A stretch of DNA of 16,763 bases, taken from an uncultured Oscillospiraceae bacterium. GTDB taxonomy: Bacteria > Bacillota > Clostridia > Oscillospirales > Acutalibacteraceae. The DNA lies in contig URPQ01000044.1 in assembly GCA_900549755.1 (NCBI GenBank), positions 1-16,763 of the forward strand, read 5' to 3'. Both the position numbers and the translations under genes were made by a program. Below, piece by piece: positions 1 through 8,643 of this stretch; position 1 is the stretch's first letter, and every line of letters starts with the position of its first letter. A model generated the notes under the pieces. It was not told the DNA's origin, searched no databases, and worked only from the letters and a program-made list of their open reading frames with translations.

Positions 1-441
1 GCCTCAAAGGGTATGGTGCAGTGGGCAAAGGAAAACGCGGCGGCAAGCGGACTTTCGGAAAGACCAGTCCGTTGGCTTGTGGACGATTGCCTTAAATTTG
101 TAAAGCGCGAGGTGCGCCGCGGCAATAAGTACGATGCGGTAATAATGGACCCGCCCTCTTACGGCAGAGGACCCGACGGCGAGGTTTGGAAACTGGAGCA
201 GCAATTAACCGAGCTTTTAACCGAAACGGGCAAGTTGCTCTCAGATAACGCGGAGTTCTTCTTCCTTAATTCCTACACGGGCGGGCTTTCGCCCTCAATA
301 CTCAATTACATGGTAAGCCGCTATGTAATAAAAAACCGCCCGGGCGCGGTTGCAACCGATGAAATAGGGCTTTACGTAACCGATAAAAAAATCAGCCTGC
401 CCGCGGGCAATACTACTGTTTGGATAAGAGAAAATGGATAA
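1..441 (+). CDS. Class I SAM-dependent RNA methyltransferase, 5'-truncated by the window edge
   Basis: The frame is open from base 1, so the start codon lies outside the window and only the C-terminal 146 residues are visible. The motif DPPSYGRG (bases 148-171) is the catalytic DPPS/Y/F signature of class I methyltransferases that modify nucleic acid bases, as in the RlmI/RlmK 23S rRNA family. Upstream of it, a stretch ending LVDDCLKFVKRE fits the acidic-loop region of the SAM-binding Rossmann fold. I infer rRNA base methylation, but the exact target cannot be read from a C-terminal fragment. The internal ATG at base 13 is not a sensible start because the fold would be cut. The stop overlaps the start of ecfA1 by 8 nt, suggesting translational coupling. 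Confidence 0.75.
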   Translation, partial: ASKGMVQWAKENAAASGLSERPVRWLVDDCLKFVKREVRRGNKYDAVIMDPPSYGRGPDGEVWKLEQQLTELLTETGKLLSDNAEFFFLNSYTGGLSPSILNYMVSRYVIKNRPGAVATDEIGLYVTDKKISLPAGNTTVWIRENG

Positions 442-1285
442 TATAATCGAAGTTAAAAACGTGACCTATGAATATACCGACGAGGAAAAGACCTTTGCCG
501 CGGTAAAAAATTTATCGCTCAATATTGAGCGCGGCAGCTTTACGGTAATTTTGGGTCACAACGGCTCGGGAAAATCCACCCTTGCGAAAATGCTCAACGG
601 CTTAAATAAGCCCACCTCGGGCGACGTGTTTGCCGATGGCATTAACACAAAGGATGAGAAAACCGAAATTGAGGTAAAACGCAAGGTGGGTATGGTTTTT
701 CAAAACCCCGATAATCAGATAATCGCCTCAATTGTGGAAGAAGACGTGGCTTTCGGCCCCGAAAACCTCGGCATACCGCCTAAGGAAATTGAAAAAAGGG
801 TAGAGGACGCGCTAAAAGCCGTTGATATGTGGGAGTTCAGAAAATCCACCCCGCACCATTTATCGGGCGGGCAAAAGCAGCGCATAGCCATAGCGGGAAT
901 AATAGCAATGCAGCCCGAGTGCTTGGTGCTGGACGAGCCTACCGCAATGTTAGACCCAAAGGGCAGGGCGGAGATAATATCAACTCTCCACCGTTTGAAC
1001 CAAGACAAGGGGATAACCGTGGTGCTTATAACCCACTATATGGAGGAGGCGGAAAACGCCGACCGAGTTATAGTGATGAACGACGGCGAAATTATAGCCG
1101 ACGATAAACCCAAGGTTATTTTTTCGGATGTCGAGCGCCTGAAAAAAGTGGGGCTTGACGTACCGCAGACCGCCGAGCTTTTGTATAATTTAAAGAAAAA
1201 CGGCTTTGCGGTTGATACCCACGCGCTTTCTATAAAAGAAGCAGCCGAGCAGATAATATCGGCGCTTCATTCGGAGGAAAAGTAG
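434..1285 (+). CDS. ecfA1: Energy-coupling factor transporter ATP-binding protein EcfA1
   Basis: A 283-residue ABC ATPase. Walker A is GHNGSGKST (residues 41-49), the signature is LSGGQ (143-147), Walker B is VLDEPTAMLDP with D167/E168, and an ITH switch histidine follows. With EcfA2 and EcfT it forms the energising module of group II ECF importers, which power interchangeable substrate-binding S components for vitamins or metal ions at the cytoplasmic membrane. No S component is encoded in the window. The LSGGQ here and LSGGE in the next gene match the usual EcfA1/EcfA2 pair. The ATG overlaps the upstream stop by 8 nt and has only a weak purine-rich ribosome site, consistent with coupling. 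Length is normal for the family. Confidence 0.95.
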   Translation: MDNIIEVKNVTYEYTDEEKTFAAVKNLSLNIERGSFTVILGHNGSGKSTLAKMLNGLNKPTSGDVFADGINTKDEKTEIEVKRKVGMVFQNPDNQIIASIVEEDVAFGPENLGIPPKEIEKRVEDALKAVDMWEFRKSTPHHLSGGQKQRIAIAGIIAMQPECLVLDEPTAMLDPKGRAEIISTLHRLNQDKGITVVLITHYMEEAENADRVIVMNDGEIIADDKPKVIFSDVERLKKVGLDVPQTAELLYNLKKNGFAVDTHALSIKEAAEQIISALHSEEK

Positions 1286-1286
1286 T

Positions 1287-2150
1287 TTGTCAGTTTTAGA
1301 GGTAAAAAATCTTACCCACACCTATGACGGAAATACACCGTTTGTAAACGACGCGGTTAAAAACGTTTCGTTTACCGCCGAAAAGGGCGAAATATTAGGT
1401 ATTATCGGTCATACGGGGTCGGGCAAATCAACCCTTGTGCAGCACCTTAACGGGCTGCTTAAACCCACTTCGGGCGAGATACTGGTTGATGATAAAAACA
1501 TATGGGAAAACCCGAAAGAAATACGCAAAATACGCTCTAAGGTGGGGCTTGTGTTCCAGTACCCCGAATATCAGCTTTTTGAAGAAACCGTGTTTAAAGA
1601 CGTTTCTTTCGGCCCCGCAAATATGGGGCTTTCGGGCGAGGAGCTTGAAAAAAGGGTGCTTGATACCTGCCGACTTGTGGGTATTCGCGATGAGTATCTT
1701 CAAAAATCCCCCTTTGATTTATCGGGCGGGGAAAAGCGGCGCGTGGCTATTGCGGGCGTTATGGCAATGCGCCCCGAAATAATCGTGTTCGATGAGCCGA
1801 CTGCCGGGCTTGACCCCAAAGGCCGCGAGGACGTTATGAAAATAATATTCGATTACCGCGCCGCTGCCTCTGCCACCGTTATTGTAATATCCCACAGCAT
1901 GGAGGATATGGCGGTACTGGCGGATAAGCTGCTGGTTATGAACAAGGGCAGCCTGTTTATGTTTGATACTACGGAAAACGTCTTTAAAAACGGCGATAAG
2001 CTGCGCGAAATAGGCTTAAACGTTCCTATTGTCACCCGCGTTTTTTATGAGCTTAAAGCCGCGGGGCTCTGCGTGCCGGACGATGTTTTCACGGTGGAAC
2101 GCGCCGTAAAGGTGTTAGCTGATATGAAAGCGAGGGCGCGCAATGCTTAA
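1287..2150 (+). CDS. ecfA2: Energy-coupling factor transporter ATP-binding protein EcfA2
   Basis: A 287-residue ABC ATPase, the second nucleotide-binding subunit of the ECF module. Walker A is GHTGSGKST (41-49), the signature is LSGGE (145-149), typical of EcfA2, and Walker B is IVFDEPTAGLDP with D169/E170; a late ISH serves as H-loop. The start is TTG at 1287, one base after the ecfA1 stop, supported by a strong GGAGG at 1273-1277 with about 9 nt spacing; no in-frame ATG gives an equally complete N-terminus. The C-terminal tail after about residue 220 is the usual EcfA dimerisation extension. Its 3' end overlaps ecfT by 8 nt. Confidence 0.95.
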   Translation: MSVLEVKNLTHTYDGNTPFVNDAVKNVSFTAEKGEILGIIGHTGSGKSTLVQHLNGLLKPTSGEILVDDKNIWENPKEIRKIRSKVGLVFQYPEYQLFEETVFKDVSFGPANMGLSGEELEKRVLDTCRLVGIRDEYLQKSPFDLSGGEKRRVAIAGVMAMRPEIIVFDEPTAGLDPKGREDVMKIIFDYRAAASATVIVISHSMEDMAVLADKLLVMNKGSLFMFDTTENVFKNGDKLREIGLNVPIVTRVFYELKAAGLCVPDDVFTVERAVKVLADMKARARNA

Positions 2151-2949
2151 GGATATTACTTTCGGTCAGTATTATGAGGGGCGCTCGGTTATTCACAAAA
2201 CCGACCCGCGCGTTAAAATATTGCTTATGATACTGTTTATAGTATTTGTTTTTCTGGCAAAAAACGCCTTTGCGCTTGCCTTTGCGGGGGTATCTGTACT
2301 TGCGGTTATGCTTATTTCCCGCGTGCCGCTGCGGCTTTACCTTAAAAACATAAAGGCTATTTTGCCCGTGCTTATTTTCACGGCGATTATAAACGTTTTT
2401 TACGGCGAGGGCGAAACGCTTGTGCGCCTTTGGAAACTGACGATTACTACGGGTGGCGTTTACCGCGCGCTCTTTATGGCGGCGAGAATTATAATGCTTA
2501 TATTCATAAGCGGGGCGCTGACTTACACCACAACGCCTAACGATTTGACCGACGCTATAGAAAGCCTGCTTTCGCCCCTTAAATTTATAGGGCTTAAAAA
2601 CGCGGTGCATACCCTTGCCATGATGATGACCATTGCTTTAAGGTTTATACCCACGCTTATAGAAGAGGCGGAAAAGATAATGAACGCGCAAAAGGCGAGG
2701 GGAGCCGACCTTGAAAACGGAAAGCTGAAAGACAGAGTAAAAGCCCTAATACCTATTTTAATACCGCTTTTAATTTCGGCGGTGCGCAGGGCTTACGAGC
2801 TTGCCGAGGCTATGGAGTGCCGCTGCTACAGCGGCGGCGAGGGCAGAACCCGCATGAAGCAAATGCACCTTAAATCCTGCGACCTTTGGGTATCGCTTGC
2901 GTCCGCCGCTATGTGCGGCGGGGTAATAGCCCTTAACATACTTTTATAG
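2143..2949 (+). CDS. ecfT: Energy-coupling factor transporter transmembrane protein EcfT
   Basis: A 268-residue integral membrane protein that links the two ATPases to S components. Hydrophobic segments are visible at about residues 25-70, 73-90 and 105-125, plus one at the C-terminus. The cytoplasmic coupling helices carry the family Ala-Arg-Gly motif at A185-R186-G187 (KARGAD). The second coupling motif, normally ARG-like, reads C226-R227-C228 in MECRCYSGG, keeping the key arginine. ATG at 2143 lies inside the end of ecfA2 (8-nt overlap), so stoichiometric translation is likely. Order ecfA1-ecfA2-ecfT-truA is the conserved Firmicutes order. Confidence 0.93.
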   Translation: MLKDITFGQYYEGRSVIHKTDPRVKILLMILFIVFVFLAKNAFALAFAGVSVLAVMLISRVPLRLYLKNIKAILPVLIFTAIINVFYGEGETLVRLWKLTITTGGVYRALFMAARIIMLIFISGALTYTTTPNDLTDAIESLLSPLKFIGLKNAVHTLAMMMTIALRFIPTLIEEAEKIMNAQKARGADLENGKLKDRVKALIPILIPLLISAVRRAYELAEAMECRCYSGGEGRTRMKQMHLKSCDLWVSLASAAMCGGVIALNILL

Positions 2950-2964
2950 AAAGGTAAGACGGCT

Positions 2965-3717
2965 GTGAAACGAATGTTGCTTACAATCGCATATGACGGT
3001 ACGGCGTTTCACGGCTGGCAGGTGCAGCCTAACGGCATAACCGTGCAGGAAACGCTGCAAAACGCGCTTGAAAAGCTGCTCGGCACACGCCCCGCCGTTA
3101 CAGGGTGCAGCCGCACCGACGCGGGCGTTCACGCGCGGGAGTTTTGCTGCCACTTTGACTGCGAAGAAAAATTTCCCGAAAACGCCTTTTTGCGGGGACT
3201 TGATTCCCTTTTGCCGCCCGATATTGCGGTGAAAAATGTAAAAAAAGTTGCAAATGACTTTCACGCGCGGTATAATGCCTGTGGCAAGACCTACGCTTAT
3301 TACATTTTAAACAGCCAAAAAAGAGACCCGTTTTTATCGCGCTACTCGTGGCGGATTGAAAGGCCGCTCGATTTGGAGAAGATAAACCGCTTTTGCGGGC
3401 AGATTACAGGCGAGCATGATTTTTATGCCTTTTCTTCATCGGGCAGGTCAGTAGAGGATACCGTGAGGTGCGTCAGCTTTTGCAAAGCGGAGCGGCAGGG
3501 CGATATGATAATACTTAAAATCACCGCGAACGGCTTTCTTTACAATATGGTGCGGATAATCGTCGGAACAGCCGTAGCAATATCAGACGGGCGGTGTTTA
3601 TTACCGCAAGACAGCCGCATTTTTGAAGAAAAAAAGCGCGAGCTTGCGGGAGATACCGCGCCGCCGCAGGGCTTGTTTCTTGAAAAAATTATATATCCGG
3701 GGGATGAAAATGCCTGA
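2965..3717 (+). CDS. truA: tRNA pseudouridine(38-40) synthase TruA
   Basis: A 250-residue enzyme that isomerises uridine to pseudouridine at positions 38-40 of the tRNA anticodon stem-loop. The catalytic aspartate is D52 in GCSRTDAGVHA, the invariant TruA motif. Other family landmarks are YDGTAFHGWQ near the N-terminus and FLYNMVRIIVGT near residue 193. GTG at 2965 is chosen because an AAGG-type site (2951-2954) sits about 10 nt upstream; ATG at 2974 would remove only three residues and cannot be excluded. The gene follows ecfT by 15 nt and its stop overlaps the next gene by 8 nt. Location downstream of the ECF cassette is standard in Firmicutes. Confidence 0.95.
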   Translation: MKRMLLTIAYDGTAFHGWQVQPNGITVQETLQNALEKLLGTRPAVTGCSRTDAGVHAREFCCHFDCEEKFPENAFLRGLDSLLPPDIAVKNVKKVANDFHARYNACGKTYAYYILNSQKRDPFLSRYSWRIERPLDLEKINRFCGQITGEHDFYAFSSSGRSVEDTVRCVSFCKAERQGDMIILKITANGFLYNMVRIIVGTAVAISDGRCLLPQDSRIFEEKKRELAGDTAPPQGLFLEKIIYPGDENA

Positions 3718-5008
3718 ATACAGAAAAAAGCGGGTGAACCGCTTTAAGCCGGCGCCGCGCCGCAAAAAAAAGCCGATAGAAGCGGCGGAAGACATTAAAA
3801 TGTCCCCGACCGAAGGGCGCGGCAAAAAAACCGAAAAAGCGGCAAAAGAAGAAAATAACGAAATACCGCTGCGCGTTGTAAACGGCAAAAAGCTGGAAAG
3901 ACGGCGCAAAACCAAAATTTTTGTTTCCGCGGCGGTAATTATAGCCCTTATTTTAACGGTTATACACATTATTTTGCCCGTAGGAATTACGGAAAACCTT
4001 GAAAATCTTGTTTCGCTCATAGGCAACGGCTCATACCCCATAAACCTTGAAAGCAGCGATACGCTGAACACTGTATCCCGCGGGATGTACTACTATGTTT
4101 TAACCGATACGCGGCTTAACGCCTTTACAAACGGCGGTAAGGAGATATATTCGCACTCCCACGGCTTTGAAAGCCCCGTATTAAAAACCTCGGCTACCAG
4201 AGCCATGGTATTCAACCAAGGGGGAAACGAAGCGTATATATATAATTTAAAGGAGCAAAAACAGAGCCTTAAAACGGATACGGAAATTATTAACGCCGCA
4301 ATATCCGATTCGGGCGTATACGCCGTAATAACCCGCTCGGAATCCTATGCCTCGGTAGTAACCGTTTACTCAAGGGGCGGCAAAAAGATATACACATGGT
4401 ATTCTTCATCCGATACGGTGAACAACGTAGCAATAGCGCCGAACGGCAAAAAAATTGCAATAACGGCGTTTAATGCGGCAAACGGTAAGTTTAATTCAAA
4501 AATTTGTATTCTTAATTTCAATTCGGCAAACCCAATAAACACCGTGAATATTGAGGGCGGACCAATAATGACCCTTGAAAGTTATCATCGCGCGGGCTTT
4601 ATTGCCGCAACCGAAAACAAGCTGTTTTTTACCGATTGGTCGGGCAAGGGCAGCAGTGAATATAAAAATGACTACACGTTATCCTGTCTGCGCCCGGGTG
4701 CGGGCGGCACGGTTGCCGTTTTCAACCGCGAAAGCGACCGCGCCGATAACCGGATAGTGCTTTTCGGCACAAAGGGTCAGCAGAAAAAGGAATTTGAATT
4801 TAAAGGGACGGTAAGTGATATTGCGGTATCCGGCGGGCATATTTATTGTATTAGCGATACCGAGGTATTTCTTTACGGCAGCGACGGTAAGCTCTTGCGC
4901 AAAGCCGAGTGCGGATTCGGCGGCGTAAATATAGCGCCGCTCGGCAGAACCTTGGCGGCGGTAATTACCGATAACCGCATTGATAAAATTCAGCTTGAAC
5001 AAAAATAA
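3710..5008 (+). CDS. DUF5711-like single-pass membrane protein with beta-propeller-like ectodomain
   Basis: A 432-residue protein from the ATG at 3710. The frame is open back to 3623, but starting there would overlap truA by about 95 nt; GGGGG at 3699-3703 is well placed for 3710 (ATG at 3704 is a less well spaced alternative). Residues 1-69 are very basic (KKRVNRF, RRKKK), residues about 70-90 form one transmembrane helix, and the remaining 340 residues are rich in short beta repeats with YS.GGK and NGKK turns, like a six- to eight-bladed propeller. Topology should be cytoplasmic tail and extracellular propeller. The family has no established function; it resembles DUF5711 proteins that neighbour CvpA in Clostridia. 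I assign no activity. Confidence 0.7.
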   Translation: MPEYRKKRVNRFKPAPRRKKKPIEAAEDIKMSPTEGRGKKTEKAAKEENNEIPLRVVNGKKLERRRKTKIFVSAAVIIALILTVIHIILPVGITENLENLVSLIGNGSYPINLESSDTLNTVSRGMYYYVLTDTRLNAFTNGGKEIYSHSHGFESPVLKTSATRAMVFNQGGNEAYIYNLKEQKQSLKTDTEIINAAISDSGVYAVITRSESYASVVTVYSRGGKKIYTWYSSSDTVNNVAIAPNGKKIAITAFNAANGKFNSKICILNFNSANPINTVNIEGGPIMTLESYHRAGFIAATENKLFFTDWSGKGSSEYKNDYTLSCLRPGAGGTVAVFNRESDRADNRIVLFGTKGQQKKEFEFKGTVSDIAVSGGHIYCISDTEVFLYGSDGKLLRKAECGFGGVNIAPLGRTLAAVITDNRIDKIQLEQK

Positions 5009-5023
5009 AAAGGAGAGAACAGT

Positions 5024-5710
5024 ATGAACTTTTTACTTGACCTTATTGTTTTGGCAATTATAGCGGCAGTGGCTTTAATTTCGGCAAGGCGCGGTTTTGT
5101 GCGCGTGGCTATTGAATTGGTGGGATTTATAGCCGCAATTTTCATAACGTTTACAATAAGTACACCATTGGCAAGCCTTACATATGATAAAATAATAGAG
5201 CCGCCTATTGTTTCCTCGGTAAGCAAGGCGACCGGCTACAGCGTTACCCAGATTACCGACGATACCTGGAACGCTCTGCCCGAATTTATAAGAAAATATT
5301 CCGAAAGCGCGGGCTTTTCAAAGGAAAGCATAAACAAGAGCATTAACGATAATATTGGCAGCGGCGCCGAAAGCGCGGCAAAAGCCGCCTCGCAGGGCGT
5401 TGTAAAGCCGATTGTTGCAAAGCTGCTTGCGGTTTTGTACGGCATAATTATAATGGTAATACTTATTTTCCTTGTAAAAATCCTTGCAAAATTCTTAAAC
5501 GGCGTGTTCTCTTTCAGTATTGTGGGCAGACTTAACAGAATACTCGGCGGTATTGTGGGTATTCCAAAGGGAATAATAATTGCAATGCTTTTCTGCCTGG
5601 TAATCTCGCTTATTGTTCCGCTGACAAACGGAGGATTTTTGATTTTTAAAACCGAGGCAATGGAAAAATCGTGGTTTTTCACGCATTTTTCCTTAAATTT
5701 GTTGTCGTAA
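5024..5710 (+). CDS. CvpA family membrane protein
   Basis: A 228-residue protein with four hydrophobic segments at about residues 4-22, 27-46, 130-155 and 180-200, and a polar, mostly helical segment between the second and third. The N-terminal LIVLAIIAAVALISARRGFVR, a hydrophobic helix followed by an arginine-rich turn, is characteristic of CvpA, named for colicin V production in E. coli. Members are linked to envelope integrity in some bacteria, but the molecular role is unclear. AGGAGAG at 5011-5017 gives an ideal 6-nt spacing to the ATG. It follows the DUF5711-like gene by 15 nt and precedes the Clp ATPase by 37 nt. Confidence 0.75.
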   Translation: MNFLLDLIVLAIIAAVALISARRGFVRVAIELVGFIAAIFITFTISTPLASLTYDKIIEPPIVSSVSKATGYSVTQITDDTWNALPEFIRKYSESAGFSKESINKSINDNIGSGAESAAKAASQGVVKPIVAKLLAVLYGIIIMVILIFLVKILAKFLNGVFSFSIVGRLNRILGGIVGIPKGIIIAMLFCLVISLIVPLTNGGFLIFKTEAMEKSWFFTHFSLNLLS

Positions 5711-5747
5711 GCCATATTACGCCAAAATAACGAAACGGAGACCTGAA

Positions 5748-8051
5748 ATGAAGCTTTGTTCAAGATGTAAAAAGCGCCCGGCGGTTGTATTTGTCGCCAA
5801 CGCGGCGGATACCAATTCCGAACCGGACGGACTTTGCCTTGTTTGCGCAAAGGAGCTCGGCATAAAGCCTATTGACGATATGCTGAAAAAAATGGATATA
5901 ACAGATGATGACATTGCCGCCATGAGCGAGCAGTTTATGGATATAATGTCGCCTGACGGCGACGGTATCGACGATGAAGCCCTTAACGATGAAACGTTTG
6001 ATTTGGGCACCGCCCCCGCCATACCGTTTTTAAATAAGATTTTCGGCTTTTCGGGCGGAGACGATAAAAAGGCGGAGGATAAAAAGTCCGACGTTAAGGA
6101 CGGAACCGATAAAAAGCCTAAGAAAAAGCGCCGCCGCTTTACCGAGCAATACTGCACCAACCTTACCGAACGCGCGCGCGAGGGCAAGCTGGACAGAATT
6201 ATCGGCAGGGATAAAGAGCTTTACCGCACAATACAGATTTTATCCCGCCGCACCAAAAATAACCCCTGCTTAATAGGCGAGCCGGGCGTTGGCAAAACCG
6301 CCATTGCCGAGGGGCTTGCAATTAAAATTGCCGAGGGCAGCGCCCCCGCAAGGCTTTTGGATAAGGAAATTTATCTGCTCGATTTAACGGGGCTGGTAGC
6401 CGGCACGCAGTTCAGGGGTCAGTTTGAAAGCCGCGTTAAGGGCTTGGTTGATGAAATTAAAGAAGCGGGAAATATTATCCTGTTTATTGATGAAATTCAT
6501 AATTTAGTGGGCGCGGGCGACTCTGCCGAGGGTTCAATGAACGCCGCCAATATTTTAAAGCCCGCGCTTTCCCGCGGTGAAATTCAGGTTATAGGTGCTA
6601 CCACCTTTAAGGAGTACCGCAAGTATATTGAAAAGGATGCCGCGCTCGAGCGCCGCTTTCAGCCCGTAACGGTCGAAGAACCGTCGGTTGCCGAAACCGA
6701 AAAGGTGCTTATGGGCGTTAAAGGCTATTACGAGGGCTTTCACGGAGTTAAAATACCCGATGAAATTATAAAAAAAGCCGTGCTTTTATCCGAGCGCTAC
6801 GTTACCGACAGGTATCTGCCCGATAAGGCAATAGACCTTTTGGATGAGGCGTGCGCCTGCGCGAGCCTTGCAAACAAGGCGGTAGACGAGCTTTACAATG
6901 CAAACAAAAAGCTTGCCGAATATAACGACCAATTGGAAGAGCTTGAAAGCGACGTTGAACACCCCGACTATGAAAAACAGGCAATGGTAAGGGTGGAAAT
7001 AGAAAAATACAAAAATATCGCGGCGGGACTTTATGAACCCGCGTCCGATTGCACCGTGACCGATGCGGATATTGCAAAGGTTATTGAGCTATGGACGGGT
7101 ATTCCTGCCTCAAAGGTGCAGGAAAGCGACCTTAAAAAGCTGGCTGGGCTCGAAAATGCGCTTAATAAGCGCATAATAGGGCAGGAGGAGGCAACACGCC
7201 TTGTCGCCGCCGCCGTTAAGCGCTCGCGTATTCACACAAACAATCTGCACCGCCCCGCGTCCTTTATTTTCGTAGGACCCACGGGCGTTGGTAAAACAGA
7301 GCTTGTAAAGGTGCTGTCAGAGCAACTTTTTGATACGCCAGAAACCCTTATCCGCCTTGATATGTCGGAATTTATGGAGAAGCACTCGGTCTCACGCATA
7401 ATAGGCGCGCCGCCCGGATACGTTGGGTATGACGAGGCGGGTCAGCTCACCGAAAAGGTGCGCAGAAAGCCCTATTCGGTGGTGCTGTTTGACGAAATCG
7501 AAAAAGCCCACCCCGATGTACTGAACGTGCTGCTGCAAATTCTTGACGACGGCAGAATTACCGACGCGCAGGGCAGAACCGTGAACTTTGAAAACACCAT
7601 AATCGTTATGACCTCAAACGCGGGCAGCGACCGCAGCGAAAATCTGCTCGGTTTCGGCAAAACGCAGGCGGACGCGTCAAAAGAAAAGGCGCTCAAAGCC
7701 CTTGAAGGCTTTTTACGCCCCGAGTTTATAGCGCGTGTGGATGAAATAGTGGTATTTTCACCCTTAACGCCCGAATCGCTTGCTAAAATCGCAGAGCTTA
7801 TGCTTACAGAGCTTAAAGACTCGCTTTCAGAGCGGCTTATCGATTTTAAATTTGACAGCGGCGTTTGCACCTATCTTGCCGAGAAATGCGCCAACGGCAA
7901 GCGCGGGGCGAGGGAACTCAGAAATACCATTCGCCGCGAAATTGAGAATAAGCTTGTAGATATTATCGTCGATAACGGCGAGGGCAGCATAAAAGCGCTT
8001 AACTGCACTGCCGCACCCGATATTAAAATAGAGGTTGAATATTCAAAATAA
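5748..8051 (+). CDS. ClpE/ClpC-type AAA+ unfoldase, ATP-binding subunit of Clp protease
   Basis: A 767-residue Hsp100 ATPase that unfolds proteins for ClpP. Instead of the ClpC N-repeat domain it begins with a small zinc finger (C4, C7, C30, C33), the arrangement of ClpE. An acidic and then Lys-rich linker (about 45-130) follows. D1 has Walker A GEPGVGKT (177-184) and Walker B with D248/E249. A short coiled segment (about 385-420) separates D1 from D2, which has Walker A GPTGVGKT (510-517) and Walker B D582/E583. The LGF tripeptide (634-636) is the ClpP-docking loop, so a proteolytic rather than disaggregase role is likely. A ribosome site GGAG (5737-5740) precedes the ATG. No CtsR operator was recognised upstream. 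Confidence 0.9.
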   Translation: MKLCSRCKKRPAVVFVANAADTNSEPDGLCLVCAKELGIKPIDDMLKKMDITDDDIAAMSEQFMDIMSPDGDGIDDEALNDETFDLGTAPAIPFLNKIFGFSGGDDKKAEDKKSDVKDGTDKKPKKKRRRFTEQYCTNLTERAREGKLDRIIGRDKELYRTIQILSRRTKNNPCLIGEPGVGKTAIAEGLAIKIAEGSAPARLLDKEIYLLDLTGLVAGTQFRGQFESRVKGLVDEIKEAGNIILFIDEIHNLVGAGDSAEGSMNAANILKPALSRGEIQVIGATTFKEYRKYIEKDAALERRFQPVTVEEPSVAETEKVLMGVKGYYEGFHGVKIPDEIIKKAVLLSERYVTDRYLPDKAIDLLDEACACASLANKAVDELYNANKKLAEYNDQLEELESDVEHPDYEKQAMVRVEIEKYKNIAAGLYEPASDCTVTDADIAKVIELWTGIPASKVQESDLKKLAGLENALNKRIIGQEEATRLVAAAVKRSRIHTNNLHRPASFIFVGPTGVGKTELVKVLSEQLFDTPETLIRLDMSEFMEKHSVSRIIGAPPGYVGYDEAGQLTEKVRRKPYSVVLFDEIEKAHPDVLNVLLQILDDGRITDAQGRTVNFENTIIVMTSNAGSDRSENLLGFGKTQADASKEKALKALEGFLRPEFIARVDEIVVFSPLTPESLAKIAELMLTELKDSLSERLIDFKFDSGVCTYLAEKCANGKRGARELRNTIRREIENKLVDIIVDNGEGSIKALNCTAAPDIKIEVEYSK

Positions 8052-8069
8052 TTCAAAGGAGAATTTATT

Positions 8070-8639
8070 ATGAAAAAAGGTATTGCAATTCTTATAGCTG
8101 TTTTTGCGGTTATCGGTATTATAATCGGTACGATTGCGGGCAGCTACAACGGGCTTGTTAATCAGCAGGAAGAGGTTGAAAACAAACATTCCGTAATTTC
8201 CGTTCAACTCCAGCGCAGAGCCGACCTTATTCCGAATTTTGTAAATACCGTAAAAGGCTACTCAGATTACGAGCAGAAAACCTACACTGCCGTAACCGAG
8301 GCGAGAAACGCCGTTGCGGGCGCTAAAACCGCAGGCGAGCAGACAAAGGCAGCCGAGCAGCTTGACAGCGCAATTTCGGTTTGGGTAAACGCCGTAACCG
8401 AGGCTTACCCCGAGCTTAAAGCAAACGAGAATTATAAAGCGCTGCAGGTTGAACTTGAGGGCACCGAAAACCGCATTGCCGTTGCCCGCAAGGATTATAA
8501 CGACGCCGCAAAGTCCTATAATTCGAGCGTAAGGCGCTTCCCGAAAAACATTATCGCGGGTATGTTCGGCTTTGAAAAGGTGGAATATTTTGAAGCGCAG
8601 GCAGGCAGCGAAAGCGTTCCGCAGGTAAGCTTTGATTAA
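8070..8639 (+). CDS. LemA family protein
   Basis: A 189-residue LemA protein: an N-terminal membrane anchor (about residues 4-24, AILIAVFAVIGIIIGTI) followed by a long helical bundle. The family signature is the V.LQRRADLIPNFVNTVKGY segment at about residues 45-64, followed by the EQKTYTAVTEARNA helix and, near the C-terminus, YN.SVRRFP. LemA proteins are cell-surface-facing helical proteins of unsettled function, often encoded beside TPM-domain proteins, as here. AAAGGAG just after the clp stop gives good spacing to the ATG at 8070. The gap to clp is 18 nt and to the next gene 4 nt. Confidence 0.92.
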   Translation: MKKGIAILIAVFAVIGIIIGTIAGSYNGLVNQQEEVENKHSVISVQLQRRADLIPNFVNTVKGYSDYEQKTYTAVTEARNAVAGAKTAGEQTKAAEQLDSAISVWVNAVTEAYPELKANENYKALQVELEGTENRIAVARKDYNDAAKSYNSSVRRFPKNIIAGMFGFEKVEYFEAQAGSESVPQVSFD

Positions 8640-8643
8640 GCTT

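Noticed and set aside
829..1107. Frames inside the ecf, clp and other genes on alternative frames or strands
   Set aside because: They are shadows of strongly supported coding regions with intact family motifs.
3623..3709. N-terminal extension of the DUF5711-like gene
   Set aside because: It would overlap truA by about 95 nt; the ATG at 3710 has a suitable upstream G-rich ribosome site and gives the expected basic tail plus one helix.
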